Below, piece by piece: positions 18,643-27,152 of a stretch of 64,000 bases of DNA. The DNA lies in assembly GCF_016863495.1 (NCBI RefSeq), contig NZ_BOOZ01000002.1:248001-312000 (forward strand), given 5' to 3'. Position 1 is the stretch's first letter. The number at the start of each line of letters is the position of its first letter. The position numbers and the translations under genes are program-made. The stretch is from Micromonospora andamanensis (GTDB taxonomy: Bacteria > Actinomycetota > Actinomycetes > Mycobacteriales > Micromonosporaceae). A model generated the notes under the pieces. The model was not told where the DNA came from, made no database searches, and worked only from the letters and a program-made list of their open reading frames with translations.

Positions 18643-19722
18643 ATGGCTCTGCATGTGCGCGGTGTGCTCCTGCCGGACGACGAGGTACGCGATCTGTGGC
18701 TGGTCGGCGATCGGGTGACCTTCGACCCGGTGCCGGGCGCGGAGACGGTCGCGGACGGCGGTTTCATCCTGCCCGGCCTGGTGGACGCGCACTGCCACAT
18801 CGGCATCGCCCGGGGTGGCGCACCGATCACCTCGCTGGACCAGGCACGCACCCTGGCCCGAATCGACCGGGACGCCGGGGTGCTGGCCCTGCGGGACGCG
18901 GGCTCGCCCTTCCCGTACCCGGAACTGGATGACGAACCCGACCTGCCCCGGCTGGTCCGGGCCGGCCGGCACGTGGCACCGCCCAAGCGGTACCTGCGCG
19001 ACATCGGCGTGGAGGTCGGTGCCGCCGAGGTGGCCGCGACCGTGGCGGAACAGGCCGCCGCCGGCAACGGGTGGGTGAAGCTGGTCGGGGACTGGATCGA
19101 CAGGGGCGTCGGTGACCTGGCGCCGGCCTGGGACGCCGACACGATGACCGCCGCTGTCGCCGCCGCCCACGCCGCAGGGGTACGCGCGGCCGTGCACACC
19201 TTCAGTGAGTCGGCGGTGGAGATCATGGTGCGGGCCGGGGTGGACTCGGTCGAGCACGGCACCGGGCTCAGTCTCGACCTGATCGACCTGATGGCACGGC
19301 AGGGCACCGCGTTGATCCCCACGATGATCAACATCCGTACCTTCGGTCACATCGCCGACCAGGCGCGGGCCAAGTTCCCCGGGTACGCCGAACACATGCT
19401 CGCCCTGCGCGACCGCTTCCCGCAGGTGGTACGGGCCGCGTACGAGGCAGGCGTGCCGATCTACGTCGGCACCGACGCCGGCGGTGGCATCGACCACGGC
19501 CTCGCCGTCGAGGAGATGCTCCTGCTGCACGAACAGGCCGGCATGTCCAGGCTGGACGTCCTCGCCGCCGCCTCCTGGTCCGCCCGCGAATGGCTGGGCC
19601 TCCCCGGCCTGGTCGAAGGCGGCCTGGCCGACCTCTCCATCTACCCCGAAGACCCCCGCGCCGACCTCAACACCCTCCGCACCCCCACCCACCTCATCCT
19701 CCGCGGCCACCCCCTCCCCTGA
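18643..19722 (+). CDS. amidohydrolase, imidazolonepropionase-like
   Basis: 359 aa. ATG at 18643 is preferred over the GTG at 18637 because TAGGAC ends 7 nt before it, a leaderless arrangement. Metal-site motifs of the amidohydrolase superfamily are present: HxH in VDAHCHIG (about 50), a bridging Lys in WVKLVGDW, His in AVHTFSE, His in SVEHGTG, and Asp in GTDAGGG. The composite beta-sandwich edges are visible at both ends. Relatives hydrolyse cyclic amides or dipeptides; no substrate can be assigned. The 3' end is followed 22 bp later by palindromic element A. Confidence 0.85.
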   Translation: MALHVRGVLLPDDEVRDLWLVGDRVTFDPVPGAETVADGGFILPGLVDAHCHIGIARGGAPITSLDQARTLARIDRDAGVLALRDAGSPFPYPELDDEPDLPRLVRAGRHVAPPKRYLRDIGVEVGAAEVAATVAEQAAAGNGWVKLVGDWIDRGVGDLAPAWDADTMTAAVAAAHAAGVRAAVHTFSESAVEIMVRAGVDSVEHGTGLSLDLIDLMARQGTALIPTMINIRTFGHIADQARAKFPGYAEHMLALRDRFPQVVRAAYEAGVPIYVGTDAGGGIDHGLAVEEMLLLHEQAGMSRLDVLAAASWSAREWLGLPGLVEGGLADLSIYPEDPRADLNTLRTPTHLILRGHPLP

Positions 19723-19744
19723 TCCCCGGCCCCCGACCACCCCG

Positions 19745-19803
19745 TTGACCATGAAGTTGTTGTCGCGACACGCGGGACGGAGCGGCAACAACTTCATGAT
19801 CAA
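19745..19803. repeat. palindromic intergenic element, copy A
   Basis: Arms 19745-19766 and 19782-19803 (22 bp, two mismatches) with core TTGACCATGAAGTTGTTG and its complement. It lies between the amidohydrolase and proS. It shares its outer arms with copies at 21301, 39647, 47397 and 54351. Confidence 0.85.
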
Positions 19804-19861
19804 AGCTGAGAGAGGCGGGGCAGAGGGTGCGGGAATGGGTGGGCGCATAGGATGTGCGGTC

Positions 19862-21268
19862 ATGGCGCGTGTGCTTACTCCCCGGGCTGAGGACTTCCCT
19901 CGGTGGTACCAGGACCTGATCGCTAAGGCGAAGCTGGCCGACAACGGGCCGGTACGGGGGACCATGGTGATCCGACCGGCCGGCTATGCCATCTGGGAGC
20001 GCATGCAGGCCGAGATGGACGACCGGATCAAGGCCGCCGGGGCGGAGAACGCGTACTTCCCGCTGTTCATCCCGGAGAGCTACCTCAAGCGCGAGGCCGA
20101 GCACGTCGAGGGCTTCTCGCCCGAGCTGGCGGTGGTCACCCACGGTGGCGGCAAGCAGCTCGCCGAACCGGTCGTGGTGCGGCCCACCAGCGAGACGGTC
20201 ATCGGCGAGTTCATGGCCAAGTGGATCGACTCGTACCGGGACCTGCCGCTGCTGCTCAACCAGTGGGCCAACGTGGTCCGCTGGGAGCTGCGCCCCCGGG
20301 TGTTCCTGCGGACCAGTGAGTTCCTCTGGCAGGAGGGGCACACCGCGCACGCCACCCGCGAGGACGCCCGTGCCTACGCCCGCAAGATCCTGCACGAGGC
20401 GTACGAGGACCTGATGGTGAGCGTGCTCGGCATCCCGGTGGTGGTCGGGCTCAAGACCGCTCGCGAACGCTTCGCCGGGGCGACCGCCACCTACACCTGC
20501 GAAGGCATGATGGGCGACGGTAAGGCGCTCCAGCTCGGCACCAGCCACGAGCTGGGCCAGAACTTCGCCAAGGCGTTCGACATCAGCTACTCCTCGGCTG
20601 AAGGTGGCCGGGAGCACGCCTGGACGACCTCCTGGGGCACCTCGACCCGGATGCTGGGCGGCCTGATCATGTGCCACGGCGACGACAACGGGCTGCGGGT
20701 GCCGCCGAAGCTGGCGCCGACCCAGGCGTACGTCATGGTGGTCAAGGACGGTGACGGCGTCTCCGAGGCGGCGGCCAAGCTGCGCGACGCGCTGCGGGAC
20801 GCCGGCGTCCGGGTCACGCTCGACGACCGCACCGACACCCCGTTCGGCCGCCGGGCCGTCGACGCCGAGCTGCGCGGCTATCCGGTACGCGTCGAGGTCG
20901 GTCCCCGCGACCTGGCCGCCGGCAACGCGGTGGTGGTCCGCCGTACGGACGGCTCGAAGGCGCCCACGCCGGTGGCGGACGTGGTCGGTGCGGTGCTCGC
21001 CGCCCTGGACGCCGACCAGCGGGCGCTGCACGACCAGGCGCTGGCCTTCCGCGAGTCGCGCACTGTCGACGTGGCGACGCTCGACGAGGCACTGGAGGCA
21101 GCAACCACCGGCTGGGCCCGCGTCCCGTGGTCCGTCGTCGGCACCGACGGCGAGGCGAAGGCCAACGCCCAGGGCGTCACCGTCCGCTGCCTGGTCCGCG
21201 CCGACAACTCCGTCCCCGACACCGAGGACGAGCCCGACCTCCGCGCCATCCTCGCCCGCGCCTACTAA
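19862..21268 (+). CDS. proS: prolyl-tRNA synthetase, archaeal/eukaryotic-type
   Basis: 468 aa. The ATG at 19862 has TAGGAT 8 nt upstream and no Shine-Dalgarno. It opens with ARVLTPRAEDFPRWYQDLI, as in archaeal/eukaryotic-type ProRS. Class II motifs: RPTSETVIGEFM, RTSEFLWQEGHTAHAT, and TRMLGGLIMCHGDDNGLR. An anticodon-binding domain (about 285-390, APTQAYVMVV) and a C-terminal domain follow. At 468 aa it lacks the ~180-residue INS editing insertion of the bacterial-type enzyme (usually about 570 aa). It charges tRNA-Pro. Many actinobacteria have both types, so a second proS may exist elsewhere. Confidence 0.94.
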   Translation: MARVLTPRAEDFPRWYQDLIAKAKLADNGPVRGTMVIRPAGYAIWERMQAEMDDRIKAAGAENAYFPLFIPESYLKREAEHVEGFSPELAVVTHGGGKQLAEPVVVRPTSETVIGEFMAKWIDSYRDLPLLLNQWANVVRWELRPRVFLRTSEFLWQEGHTAHATREDARAYARKILHEAYEDLMVSVLGIPVVVGLKTARERFAGATATYTCEGMMGDGKALQLGTSHELGQNFAKAFDISYSSAEGGREHAWTTSWGTSTRMLGGLIMCHGDDNGLRVPPKLAPTQAYVMVVKDGDGVSEAAAKLRDALRDAGVRVTLDDRTDTPFGRRAVDAELRGYPVRVEVGPRDLAAGNAVVVRRTDGSKAPTPVADVVGAVLAALDADQRALHDQALAFRESRTVDVATLDEALEAATTGWARVPWSVVGTDGEAKANAQGVTVRCLVRADNSVPDTEDEPDLRAILARAY

Positions 21269-21300
21269 CCCGCCCCACCCCACCCCCACCCCGCGCCTGT

Positions 21301-21359
21301 TTGATCATGAGGTTAACGGCGAAGTTGATCTCTTGAACTGCCGCTAACCTCATGGTCAA
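21301..21359. repeat. palindromic intergenic element, copy B
   Basis: Arms 21301-21320 and 21340-21359 (20 bp, two G/T-type mismatches) with core TTGATCATGAGGTTAACGGC, 19-nt loop. It starts 32 bp after the proS stop. Its loop shares TTGATCT at the same offset as copy D. Confidence 0.88.
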
Positions 21360-21395
21360 CAGGGGTTGGGCGGGTGGGGCGGTAGGGTCGGGGGC

Positions 21396-22043
21396 GTGAG
21401 GTTCGAGCCGGGTCGGTTGGTCGTGCACCGCAATGTGCGGCGGGGGCGGATCGGCTGGGTGCGGCCGGCCCGGGTGGTCAGCGACGACGAGCGGGGGCTG
21501 CTGCTCTGGGTGGCCGAGGGCACCCCGGTGGCCGGCGAGGTCAACGAGGCCGGGCTGGGTATGCGGGCGGTGCCCTTCCAGGAGTGGCTGACTCCGACCT
21601 TCCGGCTGGCGCAGGGCCACTGGAACGGCCCGCCGCTGTTGAAGTTCCTGCCCATCGGGGCGGCCCACTCCGTCTGGTGGTTCCGCGACGTGCGGGGCCG
21701 CTTCGCCGGCTGGTACGTCAACCTGGAGGAACCCGGCGTCCGGTGGGACGACGGCGAGCTGGGCGGCGTCGACATCGTCGACCAGGATCTCGACGTGTGG
21801 GTCCGCCCGGACCGCAGTTGGGAGTGGAAGGACGAGGACGAGTTCGTCGAGCGGCTCGCCTTCCCGGAGCACTACTGGGTGACCGACGAAGCGGCGGTGC
21901 GGGCCGAGGGTAAACGGGTGATCGCGCTGGCCGAGGCCGGGGTCTTCCCCTTCGACGGCACCTGGTGCGACTTCACCCCGCCAGCGCATTGGACGGTGCC
22001 GGACGGCCTGCCCGCAGGCTGGGACCGCCCTCCGGTCCGCTGA
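21396..22043 (+). CDS. DUF402-domain protein
   Basis: 215 aa. The GTG at 21396 follows TAGGGT by 7 nt (leaderless pattern). The core WWFRDVRGRFAGWYVNLEEP (about 107-126) and the downstream VDIVDQDLDVWV with a following acidic WKDEDEF are the DUF402 barrel signature. Members include nucleoside di/triphosphate phosphatases (SA1684/Ntdp type) and the RNase E/G-associated FAU-1 proteins, so a nucleotide phosphatase role is possible. The N-terminal ~60 residues resemble the actinobacterial subgroup. It stands between palindromic element B and the rpsP operon. Confidence 0.82.
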   Translation: MRFEPGRLVVHRNVRRGRIGWVRPARVVSDDERGLLLWVAEGTPVAGEVNEAGLGMRAVPFQEWLTPTFRLAQGHWNGPPLLKFLPIGAAHSVWWFRDVRGRFAGWYVNLEEPGVRWDDGELGGVDIVDQDLDVWVRPDRSWEWKDEDEFVERLAFPEHYWVTDEAAVRAEGKRVIALAEAGVFPFDGTWCDFTPPAHWTVPDGLPAGWDRPPVR

Positions 22044-22129
22044 CCTCGACGCGTGTGTTCCTCGTCACGTCCGGCCTGCCTCGGGTGACCCCTGGCCGGT
22101 GCGGTGTCAGTGTTCCGGACGGGATCTGG

Positions 22130-22135
22130 CAGAAT
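22130..22135 (+). promoter_or_regulatory. rpsP: candidate -10 for the rpsP operon
   Basis: CAGAAT in the 250-bp gap before rpsP resembles an actinobacterial -10. A TGTCAG 19 bp upstream is only a weak -35. The rest of the gap holds no gene that I can support; the last 20 bases include the ribosome site. Confidence 0.3.
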
Positions 22136-22293
22136 GGGTTGCTGGTATCCGGCGCGTGTCCGGCGCCCTCTAACCCGGGCGCGTCGCCAGTCCACCCGAG
22201 CGGTCTCCGGCCCAACCCCACTGTGCCGGTTGGCGCTCACCCATGCACACCGCCCGTACGGGTCGGTGAGATCGCAACAGGAGCGAAACAACC

Positions 22294-22773
22294 GTGGCCG
22301 TAAAGATCCGGCTCCTGCGGATGGGCAAGATCCGCAACCCGCAGTACCGCATCGTCATCGCCGACTCGCGCACCAAGCGCGACGGCCGGGCGATCGAGTT
22401 CGTCGGCATCTACCAGCCGAAGGAAGACCCTTCGGTCATCGAGGTCAAGTCGGAGCGGGTCCAGTACTGGCTGTCCGTCGGCGCTCAGCCCAGCGAGGCG
22501 GTGCAGCGGCTGCTGGAGCTGACCGGTGACTGGCAGAAGTTCAAGGGCCTGCCGGCCCCGCCGCCGCTGAAGGTCGCTCCCGAGCGGGCCGACCGCAAGG
22601 CGGCCTACGAGGCCGAGGCGAAGGCCGCCGCAGGCGTGGCCGACACGCCGGCCAAGCCGGCGAAGAAGGCCACCAAGGCCGCTGAGGCACCGAAGGCCGC
22701 TGAGGCACCGAAGGCCGAGGAGACTCCGAAGGCCGAGGAGAAGCCCGCCGCGGACTCCGGCGAGCAGGCCTGA
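22294..22773 (+). CDS. rpsP: 30S ribosomal protein S16 with long C-terminal tail
   Basis: 159 aa, GTG start behind CAGGAG. Residues 1-80 are the S16 fold ([48 protein letters not shown]). Residues ~85-159 form an extra Lys/Ala/Glu tail with repeats of [19 protein letters not shown]16 is a primary 30S assembly protein; such tails are common in actinobacteria but this one nearly doubles the protein. It opens a tight operon with khpA, rimM and trmD. Confidence 0.97.
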   Translation: MAVKIRLLRMGKIRNPQYRIVIADSRTKRDGRAIEFVGIYQPKEDPSVIEVKSERVQYWLSVGAQPSEAVQRLLELTGDWQKFKGLPAPPPLKVAPERADRKAAYEAEAKAAAGVADTPAKPAKKATKAAEAPKAAEAPKAEETPKAEEKPAADSGEQA

Positions 22774-22774
22774 C

Positions 22775-23008
22775 ATGGCGTTGCGGCCGGCGTTGGAGCA
22801 CCTGGTCAAGGGCATCGTCGACCACCCTGACGACGTGCGTGTCCGGATGGTCGACTCCCGTCGGGGCAAGCGGCTGGAGGTCCGGGTGCATCCCGAGGAC
22901 CTGGGCACCGTGATCGGGCGGTCCGGCCGGACCGCCAAGGCGCTGCGCCAGGTGATCGGCTCCATCGGTGGGCGCGGCGTACGCGTCGACATCGTCGACT
23001 CGTACTGA
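22775..23008 (+). CDS. khpA: KH-domain RNA-binding protein KhpA
   Basis: 77 aa, starting 1 bp after rpsP. A single KH domain fills the protein, with the GxxG loop as IGRSGRTAKALRQVI (about 48-62). KhpA with KhpB binds RNA in Gram-positives; this locus between rpsP and rimM is its usual place (Rv2908c position). The stop overlaps the rimM ATG by one base. Confidence 0.94.
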   Translation: MALRPALEHLVKGIVDHPDDVRVRMVDSRRGKRLEVRVHPEDLGTVIGRSGRTAKALRQVIGSIGGRGVRVDIVDSY

Positions 23009-23580
23009 TGCAGCTCATCGTCGGCAGGATCGGGAAGCCGCACGGCATCCGCGGTGAGGTCACCGTGGAGGTGCGGACCGACGAGCCCGAGACGCGGTTC
23101 GCCCCCGGCATGGTGTTGGTCACCGTGCCGGGGGCGAACGCCGCGAATGCAGCCGCCGCCCAGCCCGCGCCGGACGGCCCGGGTGTGCCGTTCCGGGTGC
23201 CCGACGAGTTGACCGTCGAGTCCGCGCGCTGGCACCAGGGCCGGTTGCTCGTCGCCTTCGGCGGGGTGCTGGACCGCGACGTCGCCGAGGCGCTGCGGGG
23301 CACCCTGCTCGCCGTGGACAGCGCCGACGTGGACCCGCCGGAGGATCCGGAGGAGTTCAACGACCACCAGTTGGTCGGGTTGGCAGTGGTCACCCCGACC
23401 GGCGAACGGTTGGGTGAGGTGGCCCGGATCGATCACGCTCCCGCATCCGATCTGCTGGTGCTGCGGCGTCCCGAGGGGCGCACGGCGTTGATCCCGTTTG
23501 TCAAGGAGATCGTCCCCGAGGTCGATCTCGCCGGTGGTCGCGTCGTGGTGGACCCGCCCAGCGGCCTGCTCGATCTCTGA
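23008..23580 (+). CDS. rimM: 16S rRNA processing/ribosome maturation factor RimM
   Basis: 190 aa. N-terminal RimM barrel (IVGRIGKPHGIRGEVTVEV, about 4-22) and C-terminal PRC barrel (about 110-185, FNDHQLVGLAVV ... LIPFVKEIVPEVD). An Ala/Pro insertion near 43-60 lengthens the first domain. It assists maturation of the 30S head and binds S19. It overlaps khpA by one base and is followed 18 bp later by trmD. Confidence 0.95.
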   Translation: MQLIVGRIGKPHGIRGEVTVEVRTDEPETRFAPGMVLVTVPGANAANAAAAQPAPDGPGVPFRVPDELTVESARWHQGRLLVAFGGVLDRDVAEALRGTLLAVDSADVDPPEDPEEFNDHQLVGLAVVTPTGERLGEVARIDHAPASDLLVLRRPEGRTALIPFVKEIVPEVDLAGGRVVVDPPSGLLDL

Positions 23581-23598
23581 CCGGCGGAGCACCCCCTG

Positions 23599-24372
23599 AT
23601 GCGCGTCGACATCGTGTCGATCTTCCCGGAGTACTTCGCCCCGCTCGACCTGTCACTGATCGGCAGGGCCCGCGCCAACGGGACGCTGCGGTTGGCCGTA
23701 CACGATCTGCGTGGCTGGACCCACGACGTGCACCGGACCGTCGACGACACCCCGTACGGCGGCGGACCGGGCATGGTGATGCGGCCCGAGCCGTGGGGCG
23801 AGGCGTTGGACGCCCTGGCACCGGCGGAGCTGACCCCGCCACGGCTGCTGGTGCCGTCGCCGGCCGGCGTGCCCTTCACCCAGGCGATGGCCCACGAGCT
23901 GGCGGCCGAGCCGCACCTGCTGTTCGCCTGCGGCCGGTACGAGGGCATCGACCAGCGGGTCCTCGACCACGCCGCGACGCGGATGCCGGTCACCGAGGTC
24001 AGTCTCGGTGACTACGTGCTCTTCGGTGGTGAGGTGGCGGTGCTGGTGATCCTGGAGGCGGTGACCCGGCTGCTGCCGGGAGTCCTCGGCAACGCCGGTT
24101 CGCTGGCCGAGGAGTCCCACGCGCACGGGTTGCTGGAAGCGCCGATGTACACCAAGCCGGCGACCTGGCGCGGGCTGCCGGTGCCGGAGGTGCTCCGCTC
24201 CGGCGACCACGGCCGGATCGCCCGCTGGCGACGCGACGAGGCGCTCGTCCGGACCGGTCGTCGCCGGCCGGACATGCTCACCGGGCTGGACCCGCAGAGC
24301 CTGGACAAACGGGACGTGGCGGCGTTGGACCGGGCCGGATTTCAGGTGCCCGGACCGGATGTGGCAAAGTAG
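23599..24372 (+). CDS. trmD: tRNA (guanine-N1)-methyltransferase
   Basis: 257 aa, ATG at 23599. The SPOUT knot is clear: [13 protein letters not shown] (about 47-59), [11 protein letters not shown] (about 113-123) and [13 protein letters not shown] (about 135-147). The C-terminal domain carries the catalytic region [15 protein letters not shown]. It methylates G37 of tRNAs and prevents frameshifting. Fourth gene of the rpsP operon. Confidence 0.97.
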   Translation: MRVDIVSIFPEYFAPLDLSLIGRARANGTLRLAVHDLRGWTHDVHRTVDDTPYGGGPGMVMRPEPWGEALDALAPAELTPPRLLVPSPAGVPFTQAMAHELAAEPHLLFACGRYEGIDQRVLDHAATRMPVTEVSLGDYVLFGGEVAVLVILEAVTRLLPGVLGNAGSLAEESHAHGLLEAPMYTKPATWRGLPVPEVLRSGDHGRIARWRRDEALVRTGRRRPDMLTGLDPQSLDKRDVAALDRAGFQVPGPDVAK

Positions 24373-24517
24373 AGGGGTTGCCGCAGTCGTCTGCGCCCGT
24401 GGGCGGCTGCGAGGATCTCCGACCGGGGTCGGTTAGCGCCGGCCACCACCCGGGGATCAGTATCACCCATCCGCGCGCCGATTGACGGTGCGCCGTGAGC
24501 CTCACGAGGACGCAGCG

Positions 24518-24874
24518 ATGAACATCCTGGACGCCCTTGACGCCCAGTCGAAGCGCACCGACCTGCCCGACTTCCGTGCCGGTGACACCGTGAAGGTGCA
24601 CGCCCGGGTGGTCGAGGGAGCCCGGTCCCGGGTCCAGATCTTCCAGGGCGTCGTCATCCGCCGCCAGGGTGCTGGGCTGCGCGAGACCTTCACCGTCCGC
24701 AAGCTCAGCTTCGGCGTCGGCGTCGAGCGGACCTACCCGATCAACAGCCCGGCGATCGACCGGATCGAGGTCGTGGTCCGGGGTGACGTCCGTCGCGCCA
24801 AGCTCTACTACCTGCGTGAGCTGCGCGGCAAGAAGGCCAAGATCAAGGAGCTGCGCGAGAAGCAGCCGAGCTGA
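24518..24874 (+). CDS. rplS: 50S ribosomal protein L19
   Basis: 118 aa. The ATG at 24518 is chosen because GAGGA lies upstream and L19 starts with MNILDALD in relatives. The family core ([41 protein letters not shown]) is complete. It binds at the subunit interface. The 145-bp gap from trmD can form small GC-rich hairpins (about 24380-24430), perhaps a leader, but I recognise no known RNA family. Confidence 0.97.
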   Translation: MNILDALDAQSKRTDLPDFRAGDTVKVHARVVEGARSRVQIFQGVVIRRQGAGLRETFTVRKLSFGVGVERTYPINSPAIDRIEVVVRGDVRRAKLYYLRELRGKKAKIKELREKQPS

Positions 24875-24990
24875 CGTCGCGCTGCGCCACGCCGCCCGAG
24901 CTGCGCGTATGCCGTACTGGCCAGTCCGCACTACCCTGGTCGTACGGGCGCAGCGCGGCGGTACCCGCCTCGTGTGGCGGGTGACCTCCA

Positions 24991-25030
24991 CTACCGCCCG
25001 GGGAGCCTCGACGAGGTTCCCGGGCGGTAG
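24991..25030 (+). terminator. terminator hairpin after rplS
   Basis: Perfect 12-bp arms CTACCGCCCGGG (24991-25002) and complement (25019-25030), with an inner CCTCG/CGAGG stem and TCGTTT after it. It ends only 20 bp before the lepB start, so it may also attenuate lepB. Confidence 0.8.
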
Positions 25031-25050
25031 TCGTTTCTGCGGACCGGGGA

Positions 25051-25941
25051 GTGGGCGTGGTACAGGCGCTTGACGACAGCGGTGCGGCCGATCCCTGGCG
25101 CCGACGCACCCGGCGCGGTAAACGGCAGATGCCGCTCTGGCAGGAGCTGCCGCTGCTGCTGATCGTCGCCTTCTGCCTGGCTGTGCTGATCCGTACGTTT
25201 CTCCTCCAGGCGTTCTTCATCCCCTCCGGGTCGATGGAGGACACCCTGCTCGTCGGTGACCGGGTGGTGGTCAACAAGGTCGTCTACAACGTCCGGAACC
25301 CGCAGCGCGGCGAGGTGGTGGTCTTCCGGGGCACCGACCAGTGGGTGCCGCAGGTGGATGCCCAACCGCCCACCGGCTTCGCCGACAAGCTGGGCCGCAC
25401 CGTCGGTGACCTGATCGGCGTCGGTCGTCCGGGCGAGAAGGACTTCATCAAACGCGTCATCGCGCTCCCCGGGGACCGGGTGAGCTGCTGTGACGACCAG
25501 GGGCGGGTGCTTGTCAACGGCACCCCGTTGGACGAGTCGGCGTACGTGCTGCGGGACTCGCCGCTGGAGTTGCCGCCGAACCCGCAGGAGTGCCGTTCCC
25601 GGCGGTTCGAGGAAATCGTCGTGCCGCCCGGCCAGATGTTCGTCCTCGGCGACCATCGGCAGGTCTCGCAGGACGCACGCTGCCAGGGCACGGTGCCGAT
25701 CGACAACGTGGTGGGCCGGGCGTTCGCGGTGGTCTGGCCGTCCGACAGGTGGCACTCGCTGCCGATCCCGGAGACGTTCGGCACCGTCGCCCCGCCGCCC
25801 ACCGCGACCGACGGTGCGGCCCCGGTGCGCCCCACCTCCGACGGGGGTGTGGTGCTACTCCTCCCGATTGCGGCCACACTATCCGTTCTCGCGCGTTCCG
25901 GACGGTGGCGCTCGGTCGGGCAACGTAGGCTCCTCCCGTGA
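25051..25941 (+). CDS. lepB: signal peptidase I (first of two)
   Basis: 296 aa, GTG start at 25051 (25057 also possible). N-terminal anchor at about 33-55; nucleophile Ser61 in PSGSMEDTL; general-base Lys134 in DFIKRVIALPGD; box E-like VLGDHRQVSQDAR. A second hydrophobic stretch near the C-terminus (about 268-281) suggests an additional anchor, unlike the next gene. It cleaves signal peptides of proteins sent through Sec, linking it to ffh/ftsY in this window. An insertion at about 95-125 enlarges the non-catalytic region. Confidence 0.93.
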   Translation: MGVVQALDDSGAADPWRRRTRRGKRQMPLWQELPLLLIVAFCLAVLIRTFLLQAFFIPSGSMEDTLLVGDRVVVNKVVYNVRNPQRGEVVVFRGTDQWVPQVDAQPPTGFADKLGRTVGDLIGVGRPGEKDFIKRVIALPGDRVSCCDDQGRVLVNGTPLDESAYVLRDSPLELPPNPQECRSRRFEEIVVPPGQMFVLGDHRQVSQDARCQGTVPIDNVVGRAFAVVWPSDRWHSLPIPETFGTVAPPPTATDGAAPVRPTSDGGVVLLLPIAATLSVLARSGRWRSVGQRRLLP

Positions 25942-26573
25942 TTGACGAGCAGACCGACAAGCCGCGCCACTCCTTCTGGAAGGAACTGCCCATCCTCCTC
26001 GGGGTGGCGATCCTGGTGGCGGTCCTGGTACGTGCCTTCGTACTGCAGACCTTCTTCATCCCGTCGCCGTCCATGGAGAACACTCTCAAGATCGACGATC
26101 GGGTGCTTGTCAACAAGCTCGTCTACCACACCCGCTCGCCGCATCGCGGCGAGGTGATCGTCTTCAAGGCGCCGCTGGAGTGGAGTGGCAACCCGGCGGG
26201 GGAGGACTTCATCAAGCGGGTCATCGGCGTCGGCGGCGACCGGGTGGTCTGCTGCGACGACCAGGACCGCCTGGTGATCAACGGCACGCCGTTGGACGAG
26301 CCGTACATCTTCTCGGTGGACGGCCAGCGGGACAAGCCGGCGGACCAGGAGTTCGACGTGCAGGTGCCCGAGGGGCGGCTGTGGGTGATGGGTGACCACC
26401 GGTCCGCCTCCGGGGACTCGCTGGAGCACTACCAGCAGTCCGGGCAGAACATCCAGTCGGCCACCATCCCCGAGGACGACGTGGTGGGGCGGGCCTTCAC
26501 GATTTTCTGGCCGTTCGACCGGGCCACCATTCTGACCGTGCCGGACGAGTTCGACGCGATTCCGAAGTCCTGA
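25938..26573 (+). CDS. lepB: signal peptidase I (second of two)
   Basis: 211 aa; GTG at 25938 overlaps the stop of the first lepB (GTGA), so translation is coupled. Single N-terminal anchor at about 17-38, nucleophile Ser45 in PSPSMENTL, Lys93 in DFIKRVIGVGGD, and WVMGDHRSASGDS. It lacks the C-terminal hydrophobic segment of its neighbour and is shorter. The pair shares about the same N-terminal layout (WQELPLLL versus WKELPILL), consistent with tandem duplication. Streptomyces also clusters several signal peptidase genes here. Confidence 0.93.
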   Translation: MIDEQTDKPRHSFWKELPILLGVAILVAVLVRAFVLQTFFIPSPSMENTLKIDDRVLVNKLVYHTRSPHRGEVIVFKAPLEWSGNPAGEDFIKRVIGVGGDRVVCCDDQDRLVINGTPLDEPYIFSVDGQRDKPADQEFDVQVPEGRLWVMGDHRSASGDSLEHYQQSGQNIQSATIPEDDVVGRAFTIFWPFDRATILTVPDEFDAIPKS

Positions 26574-26663
26574 CCAGGGCCGGCCCGCTGCTCCGCCGAC
26601 GACGGGCAGCGCCGGTAGCGCCGGGGCGTGGGCGACGTCGCAGGCGTCTGGCAGTCTGGTGCG

Positions 26664-27152
26664 GTGACCGTCTACACCCCGAGGTGTGCCGCTCGCGTCC
26701 TGCTTGTCGACGCGACCGGCCGGTTGCTGCTGTTCCGCGGCTTCGACCCCGCCCGCCCGGAACGCGGACGGTGGTGGTTCACCCCCGGCGGGGGCCTGGA
26801 CCCGGGGGAGACGTACGCCGAGGGTGCCGTCCGCGAGCTGGCCGAGGAGACCGGGCTGCGGCTGACCGTGGCCGAGGTCGGCCAGCCGGTGCACGCCGAC
26901 GTCATCGAGTTCTCCTTCGACGGCGTGTGGTACCGGCAGGAGCAGCAGTTCTTTCTGGTGCGGGTGGCGGCACACGAGGTCGACACGGCGGGTTTCAGCG
27001 AGGTGGAGCGGGGCAGCGTCGACGCTCACCGGTGGTGGTCGGCGGACGAGTTGCGCGACACCGGGGAGCGTTGCTTCCCGGTTGACCTCGCAGCGGTGCT
27101 GGCCCGCGCGTTGACAGGTACGACGGCAGTCATCGAGGGACGGGCATGCTGA
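26664..27152 (+). CDS. NUDIX hydrolase
   Basis: 162 aa. The GTG at 26664 follows CAGTCT by 6 nt and has no ribosome site, suggesting a leaderless start. The NUDIX box is complete (GGLDPGETYAEGAV then RELAEETGL, about 45-67). These enzymes cleave nucleoside diphosphates linked to another group; the C-terminal WYRQEQQFFLVRV and RWWSADEL fit the general MutT-like type, substrate unknown. Its 3' end overlaps rnhB by 7 bp. Confidence 0.88.
   Translation: MTVYTPRCAARVLLVDATGRLLLFRGFDPARPERGRWWFTPGGGLDPGETYAEGAVRELAEETGLRLTVAEVGQPVHADVIEFSFDGVWYRQEQQFFLVRVAAHEVDTAGFSEVERGSVDAHRWWSADELRDTGERCFPVDLAAVLARALTGTTAVIEGRAC

Noticed and set aside
16324..19965. 1213-codon open frame on minus across ffh, Uma2 and the amidohydrolase
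   Set aside because: It spans three clear plus-strand genes and their intergenic DNA; no domain or ribosome site.
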